64,000 nt of DNA from Acidobacteriota bacterium. GTDB taxonomy: Bacteria; Acidobacteriota; Terriglobia; Terriglobales; Acidobacteriaceae. The notes under the pieces are model-generated. The model was given only the letters and a program-made list of their open reading frames with translations, was not told the DNA's origin and searched no databases. Position 1 is the first letter of the stretch. Each line of letters opens with the position of its first letter. Shown in pieces: positions 31,915 to 42,209 of the stretch. A program made the position numbers and the translations under genes. The stretch lies in the NCBI GenBank assembly GCA_021780315.1, contig JAJXYY010000042.1:682001-746000 (forward strand), in the 5' to 3' direction.

Positions 31915-34900
31915 CTAAAACTCCATCCGCACGCCAAGCTGCATCTGCCGCTCCCGCGCCTGCTGCGTCGACGCCGCCGTAAACGTCCCAAACGGAAGCA
32001 CATTCAGCCCCTCCGCCGCCACCGTCGCCGCATCCTGAAACACCAGCGGAGTCACCCCATTCACCGCCGTCCCCCGCAAAAATGCTCGCTGCGTCACCCC
32101 CGAGTAGTTCACCCGGTTCGCCACGTTGAACACCTCCACCATCCCCCGCAGCTTCACCCGCTCCGTCACCCGCACCACCCGGCTCAGCCGCACATCCACA
32201 TTGCTCGTATCCGGCAGCCGCAGCGTATTCCGCCCCACCGTCGGCAGGTACGCCGCCCCGCCCGACCCGTTGATGCTCTCATGCCCCCCACTCAACCGCG
32301 TCCCGCCAAAGATGTTGTAACTGTACGGCCGCCCGCTCGACTCCATCCACACCGGCGACACCACCCACCCGTTCACCGCCTCCGCCAGCCACCGCCGCCC
32401 CTGCCCCACCCGTGGCTCCCACACCGCACTCAACACCACCTTGTGCGGACGATTCAACGACGACAGTGCCTTGTCATACCGCAGATTAAACGGATCGAAC
32501 TGACCATTCGTACGCGGGATCGCACCCCCGCTCTGACCAAAGTCCAACGCCTTCGACCACGTCCAGCTCCCCCGAAACTCCAGTCCCCGCCGACTCCGCC
32601 GCCGCCCCTCCAGCACCAGCGCATGGTACGTCGCATTCGCATTCGACACCACATCCGTCACCGGCCCAAAGCTCGCACTCACCCGCTGCGTATACACCGG
32701 CACCGCAAACGTCTCACCATCCCGAACCCCCGGCACCCCCGCGCCACCGCTCAACTGAAACAGTTTTGTAACCGCAGAAGGAGCAATATTGATGTCCACC
32801 GAATTCGGCAACTGCCGGTCCAGATTCAGCAGGTACGTCGCGCTCCCAATCACGCCTCCACCCACCCCATGCTCCACCACCACGCTCCCCTGCTGCACCG
32901 CCGGCAGCCGAAACCGCCGATCAAACACCACTGCCGACGTCGTCGCCGCCACCACCGCCGGAGGCAGCGTCACATAGCTGCACACATACCCAAACCCCTG
33001 ATTCGCTACCTGCGGACATTCTGTAACCGTTCCAGGCACAATCCGAACATGCGTCGCCGTCGAGGGCAGCGCCGTATCCACCAGCGCACTCCGAATCGTC
33101 GCTCCCGGCAGCCGCCCGTAGTATTGACCATAGCCCACCCGCACCACCCCCCGCCCACTCCCAAACGGCTCCCACGCCGCACCCAGCCGCACCCCCAGAT
33201 TGTTCCGGTCTTCAGGAAACACACTCGTCGCCCCGCGTACGCCAAACACCGCATCCAAGGCCCCATTCGGCTGCTGCGGCAGCGGCAGCAACTCATACTC
33301 ATACCGCAGCCCCGCATTGATCGTCAGATTAGGACGCACCCGCCAATCGTCCTGCACATACCCCGCCCACTCCTGCGTATCGAACGTCACTGCCTGCTGC
33401 CCAAAGCTCTGCGCATACGACCGAAAACAAAAATCATGCACCGGAGAACTGATCGAAGGACACCCGCCATTCGGATACGCCATCACGTTATACGTATAGT
33501 CCGTTATCCAGTCCACCAGACCTCCCGCGCGGCCCTTCGTCACCCCGCTGTCATAGTGGAACGTCCCTTCCTGGTTGTACAGCGCGTCAATCCGGTCATG
33601 CACCAGGCTCACATCCGCACCCACATGCACCAGGTGTTGCCCCGACGACCACGTCAGCATCTCCGCCACCTGCACCCGTCCCTCATCCGGATACGCCTTC
33701 CGCCCCGCCGACGCTGGCGTCCCAAACGTCAACCCCAGCGGCCCGATCGCAACCTCCGGTGCAAACCCGCCCGGCCCCACCGCTGGCTCCTGCGGCAGCG
33801 GGGTCTGCGCCGTCTCATATTGAAAGTCCCGCCCATAATGCAGCCGCAACTCCTCCACCACCTGCGCATTCACCACCCACATCCACCGCCCCAGCACCGA
33901 GTCCACCTGCACATAGCTGTTCCCCAGGCTCGCCACCCCGCGGTCCACCACCCCACCCGTCCGTGCCCCCGCCGGAGCATCCGAGCGCGTCCGGTTGTAC
34001 TCCACACTCAACCGGTGCCGCTCCGCAGCCTGCCAGTCCAGCTTCCCAAAGTGGATCGTCTGGTCATGCCGCCGGGCCACCGTCCCCGTCAGGCTGTCCA
34101 GATAATTCAACGCTACATTCACCTTCGCACCCGATACCCCACGGTTCGCCAACACAGCACGCTGCGTCCCCGTCAACCCATAGAACCCCGCATACCCCGG
34201 CGACGACACCGCCGGAAACCCCCGCCGCTGCCCATCGAACGTATAAAAATAAAATAGCCGATCCCGCCGCACCGCACCCCCAACGCTCCCGCCAAACTGT
34301 TGCCGCAGATCATGCGGCTTCACCACCCCACTTGTCACCACCCCATCCGCATAGTGCGTCGCCACATCCAGCGGATTCGCCGCACCAAACGCACTGTCCC
34401 GCACCAGATAAAACCCCGAGCCATGCACGTCGTTCGTCCCACTCTTCGACACCGTGCTCACCACCCCACCTGCTGCATGGCCATACAGCGCAGAGTAGTT
34501 CTGCCCACTCACCCGAAACTCCCGCACCGCCTCCTGCGAAAACGTGTACGCCGCCCCCGCATGGCGCCCCGAGCCACCGCTCACACTCCCCCCACGCATC
34601 GCCGTCCCGCTGTCCAGATTCCCCTCCGCACCGCTCTCAGCCTCGCCATCCTCCCCACCCGTCCCCCGCGGAACCCCGCCAAAACTCTGATCGTCCGCCG
34701 CCCCATCGATGCTCGTGCTGTTCTGCGTCGCCGGCAGCCCCCTAAAGCTCAGTAGCCCATCCCCAGCCGTGTCCGGGCTTACCTCCGGAGTCAGCAGCGC
34801 AAACGTCTGCCACCGCCGACCATTCACCGGCAGCCGCTCCAACTCCTCCGCGCTCACCACACTCGACAACGCCGTGCCCGAACCCTCATCCACCGTCCCC

Positions 34901-35337
34901 ACGCGGCCCGCCTCCACGCTCACCACTGTCCCCACCGGCCCCACTGTCAGCCGCGCCCACACCTCCGCCACCCCACCCACCTGCACCTCCACCGTCGTCG
35001 CAGAAAAATGCTCAAACCCCGCAGCATCCACCCCCACCCCATACACCCCCGGAGCCACCCGTGCCAGCGTAAACTCCCCCGCCCGGCCAGTCCTGGCCTC
35101 CTGCTCCACCCCACCACCAAGGCCAACCCCCGCAGCACCCTCCAACCGCACCACCGCCCCCACCACAGCTGCCCCACTCCCATCCACCACTGTCCCGCGA
35201 ATCGCCCCATCCACCGTCGTCTGTGCCACCGCGCACACACTCCACCCTGTGGCCAGCACCACTAGCCACAGCCACACCACCAGCGTCTTCCTCGCGGAGG
35301 CCGCACCGACAACCGGCCGCAACCCTCCCCGCAACAT
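31915..35337 (-). CDS. TonB-dependent receptor, Oar-like, with carboxypeptidase-regulatory N-terminal domain
   Basis: This protein of about 1140 residues has a signal peptide ending CAVAQ, then a carboxypeptidase-regulatory-like beta-sandwich (IRGTVVDGSGAAVVGAVV), a plug domain (LPVNGRRWQTFALLTPEV, SFRGLPATQNSTSIDGA) and a large beta-barrel ending in Phe (GVRMEF), the outer-membrane sorting residue. This is the Oar-like receptor type that is abundant in Acidobacteria and usually imports or binds oligosaccharides or peptides. The plug region has a Gly/Ser/Glu-rich insertion near residue 230. I use the ATG at 35337, which has GGAG five bases upstream. It is a paralog of the next receptor; ligand unknown. 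Confidence 0.9.
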   Translation of the reverse strand: MLRGGLRPVVGAASARKTLVVWLWLVVLATGWSVCAVAQTTVDGAIRGTVVDGSGAAVVGAVVRLEGAAGVGLGGGVEQEARTGRAGEFTLARVAPGVYGVGVDAAGFEHFSATTVEVQVGGVAEVWARLTVGPVGTVVSVEAGRVGTVDEGSGTALSSVVSAEELERLPVNGRRWQTFALLTPEVSPDTAGDGLLSFRGLPATQNSTSIDGAADDQSFGGVPRGTGGEDGEAESGAEGNLDSGTAMRGGSVSGGSGRHAGAAYTFSQEAVREFRVSGQNYSALYGHAAGGVVSTVSKSGTNDVHGSGFYLVRDSAFGAANPLDVATHYADGVVTSGVVKPHDLRQQFGGSVGGAVRRDRLFYFYTFDGQRRGFPAVSSPGYAGFYGLTGTQRAVLANRGVSGAKVNVALNYLDSLTGTVARRHDQTIHFGKLDWQAAERHRLSVEYNRTRSDAPAGARTGGVVDRGVASLGNSYVQVDSVLGRWMWVVNAQVVEELRLHYGRDFQYETAQTPLPQEPAVGPGGFAPEVAIGPLGLTFGTPASAGRKAYPDEGRVQVAEMLTWSSGQHLVHVGADVSLVHDRIDALYNQEGTFHYDSGVTKGRAGGLVDWITDYTYNVMAYPNGGCPSISSPVHDFCFRSYAQSFGQQAVTFDTQEWAGYVQDDWRVRPNLTINAGLRYEYELLPLPQQPNGALDAVFGVRGATSVFPEDRNNLGVRLGAAWEPFGSGRGVVRVGYGQYYGRLPGATIRSALVDTALPSTATHVRIVPGTVTECPQVANQGFGYVCSYVTLPPAVVAATTSAVVFDRRFRLPAVQQGSVVVEHGVGGGVIGSATYLLNLDRQLPNSVDINIAPSAVTKLFQLSGGAGVPGVRDGETFAVPVYTQRVSASFGPVTDVVSNANATYHALVLEGRRRSRRGLEFRGSWTWSKALDFGQSGGAIPRTNGQFDPFNLRYDKALSSLNRPHKVVLSAVWEPRVGQGRRWLAEAVNGWVVSPVWMESSGRPYSYNIFGGTRLSGGHESINGSGGAAYLPTVGRNTLRLPDTSNVDVRLSRVVRVTERVKLRGMVEVFNVANRVNYSGVTQRAFLRGTAVNGVTPLVFQDAATVAAEGLNVLPFGTFTAASTQQARERQMQLGVRMEF

Positions 35338-35526
35338 CTCGTCTCCACGCACCGCAAGCTCCGCATACTAAGGCGATTACAGGAGAATCTTCCATGCCCG
35401 GGACAAGCCCAGCGCCCAGCCCTCCAGCCAGACACCGCTCCAACCCAGACACACTAACCAGACACACCAAACTGCCACAGACTATCAAACCCGGCACCAA
35501 CGCCATACAAACAACACCCGCCAACC

Positions 35527-35558
35527 CAAAAAGAAAGGCGGCAGCCGCAGCCACCGCC
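35527..35558 (-). terminator. Rho-independent terminator after the second TonB-dependent receptor gene
   Basis: On the minus strand a GC-rich hairpin (GGCGGTGGC ... GCTGCCGCC, one mismatch) is followed by TTTCTTTTT. It starts 25 bp past the receptor stop at 35583 and so separates the two receptor genes into different transcription units. Confidence 0.85.
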
Positions 35559-35582
35559 TCTCCATACACCAGCCAACTCGCG

Positions 35583-38500
35583 CTAGAACTCCACCTTCAC
35601 GCCCAACTGAATCTGCCGCGGGCTGTAGTTCAGCGTGCTGTTACCCGACGACCGTACCCCAAACTGCGTGTTGTACGTCAGTAGATTCGTACCGGCATTC
35701 ACGCCCGTACCTGCCGCATACCCATACGCATTGTTGGTCACGCCCGTTACGTTCAGGTGGTTCGCTACGTTGAACGACTCTCCCAGCAACTCCACCTTCG
35801 CCTTCTCCGTCACGTTGAACCGCTTCGACAACCGCATGTCCAGATTCACCGTGCGGGGCTGCTGCAGCAGGTTCCGGTCCAGCGTAGGTATCCGGTTCGC
35901 TCCGCCCGATCCATTGATCGATGTCGCAATCGCCGCGCCCGTCGTTCCCACCGCCGTCAACCCGCTCGTCGAACCAGTCACGTTCACCGAGTAAGGCAAG
36001 CCGCTCTGGATCGCAAAGCTCGGTGCCACTTCATACTCGTTCAGCAGATAACCCAGCAGCCCGTGGAACGGAGACGGCGTCTGGTACACCGCATACGCCA
36101 CCAGCCGGCTCGGTACATTCTGGTTCGAGTTGCCATAGTCCAGCCGCAGATTCGCCGGATCAAGCAGCGCATTCGCCGCCGTGCCCGTCTGGTTGTTCTC
36201 GCCAAAGTCCAGCGCATGAGACCACGTGTAGTTCGCATTGAACTGCAGGCCCCGCGTAAACCGGTGCGACACCTGCGCCACCAGCGCTTCGTAGTTCGAG
36301 TTCACCCCGCTGAAGATGTCCGTCATCGCCCCGTACCCAGGGTTCGGACGGCCATTCTTGCTCACCCCCGAAGGCAGCTTGCCATAGAAAGGAACCGTCA
36401 CCAGCGTCCCATTGCCCAGCGGTCCCTTGCCCGTCGAATCCACCACCTTGTACGAGATCGTCCCCGTCGCAGCAGGCAGATTCGTATCCACAAAGTCGGG
36501 CAGACGACGGCCATACGCACCCAGCCACGACACGCTCATCGTCGTGCTCCGGCCCAGGTCCTGCTCCACCGTCAAATCGGCCTGCTGAATCTCCGGAGCC
36601 TTGAAGTTCGAGTCGAAGTACGCCACCGAAGACGCACCCGCCACCGCATTCGCAGCATTCGCAGGATTCACAATCTGCGGAAACATCACGTTCGGAGACT
36701 GCGTGCTGTTCGTCACCGAAATCGACTGCTGACCCGTAGCCAGACCCGTCTGGCTGATCGCGTTATAAATCGTCGAGTTGATGATCCGCGCAAAGAACTC
36801 GCCATAACCGCCACGAACCACGGTCTTACCCGTGCCGAAGATATCCCAGGCAAATCCCACCCGCGGCCCAATATTCCCCTTGTTGCTCGGCAGGTGCGAC
36901 GTCGAACCATGAATCTGGTTCCCGTTGATCACCTGGGCATCCAGCGCAGCATTCGGCACCTGCGCCGATGGCAGTTGCTCATACTCATACCGCACGCCCA
37001 GCGTCAGGCTCAACCGAGGATTGAACTTCCACTCGTCCTGAACAAAAAACGCATAGTCGCCCGTCGTCAGATCGAACCCCGGCTTGCCAAACGACTGCTG
37101 GTAGTTCGTGTAGCACTCCTGCGGGGCCGCCACCTTGTTCACCAGCGGAGCGCACCCATTCAACGTATTCAGGTCCGTCAGATACTCCACGTACGGCGTG
37201 TAGTTCGAGCCACCATAGCTGTACCCGCCATACTGCGCAAACAGATTCTGAATCAGGTCGTACGTATGCAGATAGTCCACACCAAACTTCAGATTGTGGT
37301 TGCCCCGCACCAGGTTCGCCGTGTCCGAAATCTGCCACCGCCGCTCATCCGGAAACGCAGGCCGGTTCAAAAATAGTGGCGTACCGAACTGAAACGCATT
37401 CGTAATAAATACATTCGGCGCAATCCCATAAGGATTCGTATAGCCCGACGGGGTCAGCAGCGTCGACTGCTCATACGACGTCGGCGTCTGGTTGTTCTCA
37501 TACTCGAAGTCGCGGCCATACTGGTACCGCACCTCGTTGCTCAGCTTCGACGTGATCGCCGTATCCAGCTTCGCAATCAGGAACGTCGCCTTCACATAGT
37601 CATTGCCAAAGCTCGCAATGCCAAAGTTCACCGCCGATGTCCCCGTCTGGATGCCCGCCGGCGAAGTCCACCGCAGCCGGTTCAACTCCACCGTCGCATG
37701 GTTCCGTCCGTTGATCTGCCAGTCCACCTTCGGAAAGAAAATATTCTGGTCGCCCGTACGCGGCGTCGTCCCCGTAATCCCGCTCAGCGCGCTGATCCCG
37801 GCAATGTACTTCTGGGCCGCTGCAGCATACTGCGCCGAAGTCACCAGCGACGCATTCGACGTCGTACCCACCGGCAGAAGATGGTTCAGGTTCGCCGCCA
37901 GTTGGCATGCCGCCCCGTCAATCGACGTCGCAGACACCGTCGCGCAAGTCCCCGCAGGCAACGTCGCATCCGGCAGCGTGTAGAACAGCACCGGATTGCT
38001 CGGAGCGCTGATCCCAGGAAAATTCCGCTTGAAATCATCGAACGCAAAGAAGAAGAACAGCTTGTCCTTGATAATCGGCCCGCCGATCCCGATGCCCATC
38101 TGCTTCCGCCAGTCCTTCGGCTTGAACACCTCACTCGTAAACGCAACCGGATTCGTGCTCGTCTGCACCGCCCGCGTCGTAAACGGATTCTTCGCGCCCC
38201 AGCCAGCATCGCGATCATAGAAGTACATCTCGCCATGCAGCGCGTTCGTACCGCTCTTCGTCACCGCATTCACCACGCCACCCGCCGACCGGCCATACTC
38301 CACCGAGTAGTTCGACGTATTTACCTGAAACTCCTGAATCGAAGCCTTCGCCGTCGAATACCCCACACGCGTCCGGCCACGCTCTTCCGAAAAGTACGCC
38401 TGATTGTCATCCGCGCCGTCGAACGTCACGTTGTTCAGCAGCGTGCTCTGCCCGCGAAAGCTCAGCAAGCCAAATCCGTTCGCGTCCGTCACCACCCCCG

Positions 38501-38990
38501 GCGTCAACAGCGCATAGCTCGACCACCGGTAGTTCGCCACCGGCAGATCCTTCAGCACCGTCTGGTCGATCGTGTTCGCAAAGTCCGGCGAAGTCGTATT
38601 GATCGCAGGTCCCTCGCTCGTCACCTCCACCGTCTCGCTCGCCGCGCCCACCTTCAACCGCGCCTGCGGATCGCTCAGCGAACCCACCTGCACCGTCACT
38701 GCCGTCGCCTTGTACGTCTCATACCCCGCCGCCGTCACCGTCACCGTATACACCCCCGGCTGCAGGTGAATCGCACGGAAAAATCCCGCATCGTCGGCCT
38801 TCAACGTCTGCTCGGCGTTCGTTCCATTCGAGTGCACCACCACCACCGCACCCGGAACCACCGCACCGCTGGCATCCTCCACCGTGCCGCCAATCGCACC
38901 ATCCACCGCCGTCTGGCCGTTCCCGCGCACACTCACGCCCGCACATACCATCGCCACCAAAACCCAGCGCAACATCTTCGTCCGAATCAT
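35583..38990 (-). CDS. TonB-dependent receptor, Oar-like, with carboxypeptidase-regulatory N-terminal domain
   Basis: This 1135-residue receptor has a signal peptide (to about residue 26, GNGQ), a carboxypeptidase-regulatory domain ([20 protein letters not shown]), a plug ([37 protein letters not shown]) and a barrel that ends GVKVEF with the terminal Phe. It resembles the neighbouring receptor along its full length, which suggests an old tandem duplication. AGGAG lies six bases before the ATG. No TonB/ExbBD gene is in the window. The substrate cannot be told from sequence; carbohydrate is a common guess for this family in soil acidobacteria. Confidence 0.92.
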   Translation of the reverse strand: MIRTKMLRWVLVAMVCAGVSVRGNGQTAVDGAIGGTVEDASGAVVPGAVVVVHSNGTNAEQTLKADDAGFFRAIHLQPGVYTVTVTAAGYETYKATAVTVQVGSLSDPQARLKVGAASETVEVTSEGPAINTTSPDFANTIDQTVLKDLPVANYRWSSYALLTPGVVTDANGFGLLSFRGQSTLLNNVTFDGADDNQAYFSEERGRTRVGYSTAKASIQEFQVNTSNYSVEYGRSAGGVVNAVTKSGTNALHGEMYFYDRDAGWGAKNPFTTRAVQTSTNPVAFTSEVFKPKDWRKQMGIGIGGPIIKDKLFFFFAFDDFKRNFPGISAPSNPVLFYTLPDATLPAGTCATVSATSIDGAACQLAANLNHLLPVGTTSNASLVTSAQYAAAAQKYIAGISALSGITGTTPRTGDQNIFFPKVDWQINGRNHATVELNRLRWTSPAGIQTGTSAVNFGIASFGNDYVKATFLIAKLDTAITSKLSNEVRYQYGRDFEYENNQTPTSYEQSTLLTPSGYTNPYGIAPNVFITNAFQFGTPLFLNRPAFPDERRWQISDTANLVRGNHNLKFGVDYLHTYDLIQNLFAQYGGYSYGGSNYTPYVEYLTDLNTLNGCAPLVNKVAAPQECYTNYQQSFGKPGFDLTTGDYAFFVQDEWKFNPRLSLTLGVRYEYEQLPSAQVPNAALDAQVINGNQIHGSTSHLPSNKGNIGPRVGFAWDIFGTGKTVVRGGYGEFFARIINSTIYNAISQTGLATGQQSISVTNSTQSPNVMFPQIVNPANAANAVAGASSVAYFDSNFKAPEIQQADLTVEQDLGRSTTMSVSWLGAYGRRLPDFVDTNLPAATGTISYKVVDSTGKGPLGNGTLVTVPFYGKLPSGVSKNGRPNPGYGAMTDIFSGVNSNYEALVAQVSHRFTRGLQFNANYTWSHALDFGENNQTGTAANALLDPANLRLDYGNSNQNVPSRLVAYAVYQTPSPFHGLLGYLLNEYEVAPSFAIQSGLPYSVNVTGSTSGLTAVGTTGAAIATSINGSGGANRIPTLDRNLLQQPRTVNLDMRLSKRFNVTEKAKVELLGESFNVANHLNVTGVTNNAYGYAAGTGVNAGTNLLTYNTQFGVRSSGNSTLNYSPRQIQLGVKVEF

Positions 38991-39266
38991 TTCGCTCTCC
39001 TCAAAAATCGTCCCTGCTCAAAACCACTTCGCCCTTCAGCCAGTGCAGCAGCCACTCGCATACAGGTCTGTCTTCTTATTTCGGTATCTACTAGACTCAC
39101 ACACGTTCATTACAGGACGGTTACCTCGTCCGGTATTCGAAGCCGCCCGCACCCGGAGCAACCGCGCTCCGAAACACCGCCAACCCCGCAAAATACGCCT
39201 CGGATAGCACACAAACCCGTTCGTATCCCGCCAGGCTATGCCCCTTCCATTACACTGAAAAGTGAA

Positions 39267-40385
39267 ATGTTTATTGATGAAGCACGAATCCGCGTAAAAG
39301 CCGGAGATGGCGGTAACGGCTGCATGGCCTTCCGTCGCGAAAAGTTCGTCCCCCGTGGCGGCCCCTCCGGCGGAGACGGTGGTCACGGAGGTGACGTCAT
39401 CATGTCCGCCTCCCTCTCCCACAACACCCTCGTCCACTTCCGCTTCAACCCCGAGCACAAAGCCCAGCGCGGAGGTCACGGCCTCGGCTCCAACTGCTCC
39501 GGTTACGCAGGCGAGTCCACCACCCTCCAGGTCCCCATCGGAACCCTCCTCTTCGATGACGATACCGGCGAACTCATCCACGACTTCACCCGCCCCAACG
39601 ACACCATCGTCATCGCCCGTGGTGGCCGCGGCGGCCGTGGCAACCAGCACTTCGCCACCAGCACCCACCAGGCCCCCCGCGAGCACGAACTCGGCCGCGC
39701 CGGAGAAGAACGTAACTTCCGCCTCGAACTCCGCCTCCTCGCCGACGCTGGCCTCGTCGGATACCCCAACGTAGGCAAATCCACCCTCATCTCGCGCCTC
39801 TCCGCCGCCAAACCCAAAATCGCCAACTACGCCTTCACCACCCTCGAACCAAACCTCGGAGTCGTCTCCGTCGGAGAGTGGCCCCACGAGCAGTCCTTCA
39901 CCATCGCAGACCTCCCCGGTCTCATCGAAGGCGCACACCTCGGACACGGCCTCGGCATCCAGTTCCTCAAGCACATCGAGCGAACCAGCGTCATCGTCCA
40001 CCTCGTCGATGTCTCCGACGCACCCGCCGGGACAGACAAAAACGATCGCACCGACCCCGTCAACGACTACAAAATCATCACCGAAGAACTCAAATCCTTT
40101 GATCCTGCCCTCGCCGCCAAGCCAACCATCCTGGTCGCCGCCAAGGCCGACGTCGCCAACCCCGACAAGCTCAAAAAACTCGCCGCCATGGCCAAACGTC
40201 GCAAAATCCCCTTCTTCCCCATCTCCGCCGTCACCGGAGAAGGTATCGAACCACTCAAATTCGCCATCGCGGAACTCGTCGCACTCCACCGCCCCCTCCC
40301 CATGGATGCCGAGCCAGCCGCCCCGGCAAAACTCAAACCCGCCTACCCGCCCCCAGCCAACTCCGCCAAAGGACGCTCCCGCTAA
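39267..40385 (+). CDS. obgE: GTPase ObgE/CgtA
   Basis: This 372-residue essential GTPase acts in 50S ribosome assembly and stress control. The glycine-rich Obg fold (residues 1-158, e.g. [18 protein letters not shown]) is followed by the G domain: G1 GYPNVGKST (165-173), G3 DLPG (215-218) and a G4-like AAKADV. It ends shortly after the G domain with a Pro/Lys-rich tail, so the optional OCT domain is absent. The start is fixed by the family N-terminus [10 protein letters not shown]; the upstream region is open in frame but antisense to a receptor gene. The Shine-Dalgarno is weak (AAAAGTGA). Confidence 0.96.
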   Translation: MFIDEARIRVKAGDGGNGCMAFRREKFVPRGGPSGGDGGHGGDVIMSASLSHNTLVHFRFNPEHKAQRGGHGLGSNCSGYAGESTTLQVPIGTLLFDDDTGELIHDFTRPNDTIVIARGGRGGRGNQHFATSTHQAPREHELGRAGEERNFRLELRLLADAGLVGYPNVGKSTLISRLSAAKPKIANYAFTTLEPNLGVVSVGEWPHEQSFTIADLPGLIEGAHLGHGLGIQFLKHIERTSVIVHLVDVSDAPAGTDKNDRTDPVNDYKIITEELKSFDPALAAKPTILVAAKADVANPDKLKKLAAMAKRRKIPFFPISAVTGEGIEPLKFAIAELVALHRPLPMDAEPAAPAKLKPAYPPPANSAKGRSR

Positions 40386-40513
40386 CCCGCCACCAACCGC
40401 CCTGACCGCAAGATTCCCCACCCGTCCACCGCCAGTTACCCCCATTGTTTCGGTAGACTCTAACTTACGTTCCTGTTCCACCGTCAGCTTGTTTGTTTTG
40501 AGGATCCTTATTC

Positions 40514-41095
40514 ATGAAACTCCGGTTATTCGCTGCTGTCGTCGTGCTCGCCCTGACGACTGTCGCCGCCCACGCCCAGATCGGCATCTACGCTAATCCC
40601 ATCGCAACCCGCGTGAGCCTCTCCACCCCAGACACCGGTCCCTTCGCCTTTCTCGGCCCCAACTCCAAATCCCAGATGTTCTACGGCATCAACCTCGGCG
40701 GCTACTACGACCTCTATCACCAGGGCAAAATCGAAGCCGGCATCGACGTCCGCGACACCTACCAACGCGGCAACAACGCCAAGCTCAACAGCTTCCTCGT
40801 CGGCGCTCGCGTCTCCGCGGCCCCCTTCGTCCGCCCAATCAAGCCCTTCCTTCAGGCCTCCGTCGGCGTCGGAACTACCACCCCGCCCACCAACCCCTCC
40901 CACGTCAGCAAGGTTGAGTTCGGACTCTTCGGCGGAGTCGATTACACCCTCGCCCGCCATGTCGACTTCCGCGTCGTCGAGGTCGGCTACAGCTCCCTCC
41001 AGACCGCCAGCAACTCCACCATCGGCGGTACCGCCACCATCCCCAGCGCCAGCCTCATCAGCATCAGCACTGGCCTCGTCTTCCGCTTCCGCTAA
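40514..41095 (+). CDS. Small outer-membrane beta-barrel protein
   Basis: This 193-residue protein has a clean signal peptide (cleavage after AHAQ, about residue 22) and then alternating hydrophobic/polar strands typical of an eight-stranded OmpA-like or OmpW-like barrel (YGINLGGYYDLY, FGLFGGVDYTLARHVDFRVVEVGYSSLQ, LISISTGLVFRFR). Acidobacteria encode many such putative porins or structural proteins with no known role. GAGG upstream at about 40499 may be the ribosome-binding site. A strong terminator follows, so it is a single-gene unit. Confidence 0.8.
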   Translation: MKLRLFAAVVVLALTTVAAHAQIGIYANPIATRVSLSTPDTGPFAFLGPNSKSQMFYGINLGGYYDLYHQGKIEAGIDVRDTYQRGNNAKLNSFLVGARVSAAPFVRPIKPFLQASVGVGTTTPPTNPSHVSKVEFGLFGGVDYTLARHVDFRVVEVGYSSLQTASNSTIGGTATIPSASLISISTGLVFRFR

Positions 41096-41115
41096 ACCCC
41101 ACCGCCCACCTCACC

Positions 41116-41150
41116 ACGACCCTCCCGGAGCCTCGCTCCTCGAGGGTCGT
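41116..41150 (+). terminator. Rho-independent terminator after the beta-barrel gene
   Basis: Outer arms ACGACCCTC and GAGGGTCGT enclose a second inner stem (GGAG/CTCC); a short T-rich run (TTTCACTT) follows. It begins 20 bp after the stop codon. Confidence 0.8.
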
Positions 41151-41199
41151 TTCACTTAACCCACCCTCACCCCTCGCCACCGCGCTACCATAGTGGGCT

Positions 41200-41811
41200 A
41201 TGCGCGTAGCCCTCTTCGGCGGCACCTTCGACCCCATCCACCGCGGCCACCTCGCCATCGCCACCGCCGCAGCCGACGCCTTTCAGCTCGACTCCGTCCT
41301 CTTCGCCCCAGCCGGTCGCCAGCCCCTCAAGCCCCTCGCACAAACCACCCCCTTCCCCCACCGCCTCGCCATGACCCAACTCGCCGTCGCCGCCGACCCA
41401 CGCTTCGCCGCCTCCAACCTCGACGCTCCCCACCCCGACCACTCCCCCAACTACACCGTCGATACCCTCCAGCACCTCCAGCGCCAGCAACCCCACGCCA
41501 CCCTCTTCGCCCTCGTCGGTGCCGATAGCTTCCTCTCCCTCCCCCACTGGCGCCAGCCCGAACAACTCCTCACCCTCGCCCAGTGGATCGTCGTCAGCCG
41601 CCCCGGCTTCGCCCTCGAAGACCTCTCCCCGATCCACCTCACACCCACACAACTCGCCCGCGTCCACCTCCTCAACACCGTCCACGAAGACGTCTCCGCC
41701 ACCAGCCTCCGCCACCGCCTCCAGGCAGGCGACCCCTGCGAAGACCTCCTGCCCCCAGCAGTCTCCACCTACATCGCCACCCATCACCTCTACACCGCAA
41801 CCCCCCACTGA
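41200..41811 (+). CDS. nadD: Nicotinate-nucleotide adenylyltransferase
   Basis: This 203-residue enzyme transfers AMP from ATP to nicotinate mononucleotide in NAD synthesis. The nucleotidyltransferase motif GGTFDPIHRGHL (residues 8-19) is complete, and the second signature is VSATSLRHRL near residue 168 (ISSTxIR type). FAPAGRQPLKP and GADSFLSLPHW also match NadD. It stands in the common bacterial neighbourhood obgE-nadD-rsfS-rlmH, here interrupted by three additional genes. GTGGGC overlaps the region just before the ATG as a weak ribosome-binding site. Confidence 0.93.
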   Translation: MRVALFGGTFDPIHRGHLAIATAAADAFQLDSVLFAPAGRQPLKPLAQTTPFPHRLAMTQLAVAADPRFAASNLDAPHPDHSPNYTVDTLQHLQRQQPHATLFALVGADSFLSLPHWRQPEQLLTLAQWIVVSRPGFALEDLSPIHLTPTQLARVHLLNTVHEDVSATSLRHRLQAGDPCEDLLPPAVSTYIATHHLYTATPH

Positions 41812-41977
41812 ATCTTTAGCCCCCTCGGTCCGTCTCTTTTCAGGTAGCCATCCCCCTCCCAAGCAATGATTTGCCGTGGATATTGCCCCCAACGTGTCAC
41901 CGCGAAACTTTCCTCCTCACCCTGGGTTCATGTTGCCAACGACCCATAGTCCGGGCCTTCGTCCAGAGGTTTCTTCC

Positions 41978-42208
41978 ATGTCTTTGCAGAAGCTGAAATA
42001 CCTTGCCGTTACTGCACTTTTGTTTCTAACCCTTGGTGTCTTTCTAGAGCGACCTGCCTACGCCTATGTCGACCCAGGCTCCAGCCTGCTCGTCTACCAG
42101 AGTCTCAGCGCCGCCGTAACCGGTGTCCTCTTCTACTTCCGCCGCAGAATCAAGAATATCTTCCGCAGCAACAGCAACCCGGCAGAAAACCCCACGGACC
42201 CCAATTGA
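41978..42208 (+). CDS. Small exported membrane peptide with YVDPGSS motif
   Basis: This 76-residue protein has a signal-like helix ending PAYA, then YVDPGSSLLVYQSL, a second hydrophobic helix (AAVTGVLFYF) and a basic tail RRRIKNIF. From memory, small proteins of the form A-Y-x-DPG-x-(S/G) plus one helix plus basic tail recur beside methyltransferase and sulfatase-like genes, but no function is known to me. The ATG chosen has AGAGG eight bases upstream; a GTG 34 codons earlier is open but unlikely. Its stop is one base before the methyltransferase ATG, so the two are translated together. Confidence 0.75.
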   Translation: MSLQKLKYLAVTALLFLTLGVFLERPAYAYVDPGSSLLVYQSLSAAVTGVLFYFRRRIKNIFRSNSNPAENPTDPN

Positions 42209-42209
42209 A

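Noticed and set aside
35394..35684. Possible small plus-strand gene with AGGAG before ATG
   Set aside because: It runs through the terminator and into the antisense of the receptor gene, and its protein is low-complexity without homology.
37698..39266. Long in-frame extension upstream of obgE
   Set aside because: Arg/His-rich antisense of the receptor gene; ObgE begins at the conserved MFIDEA at 39267.
41812..41977. Riboswitch in the leader of the three-gene cassette
   Set aside because: No conserved core of a known riboswitch class could be recognised; only a plain leader with ribosome-binding site.
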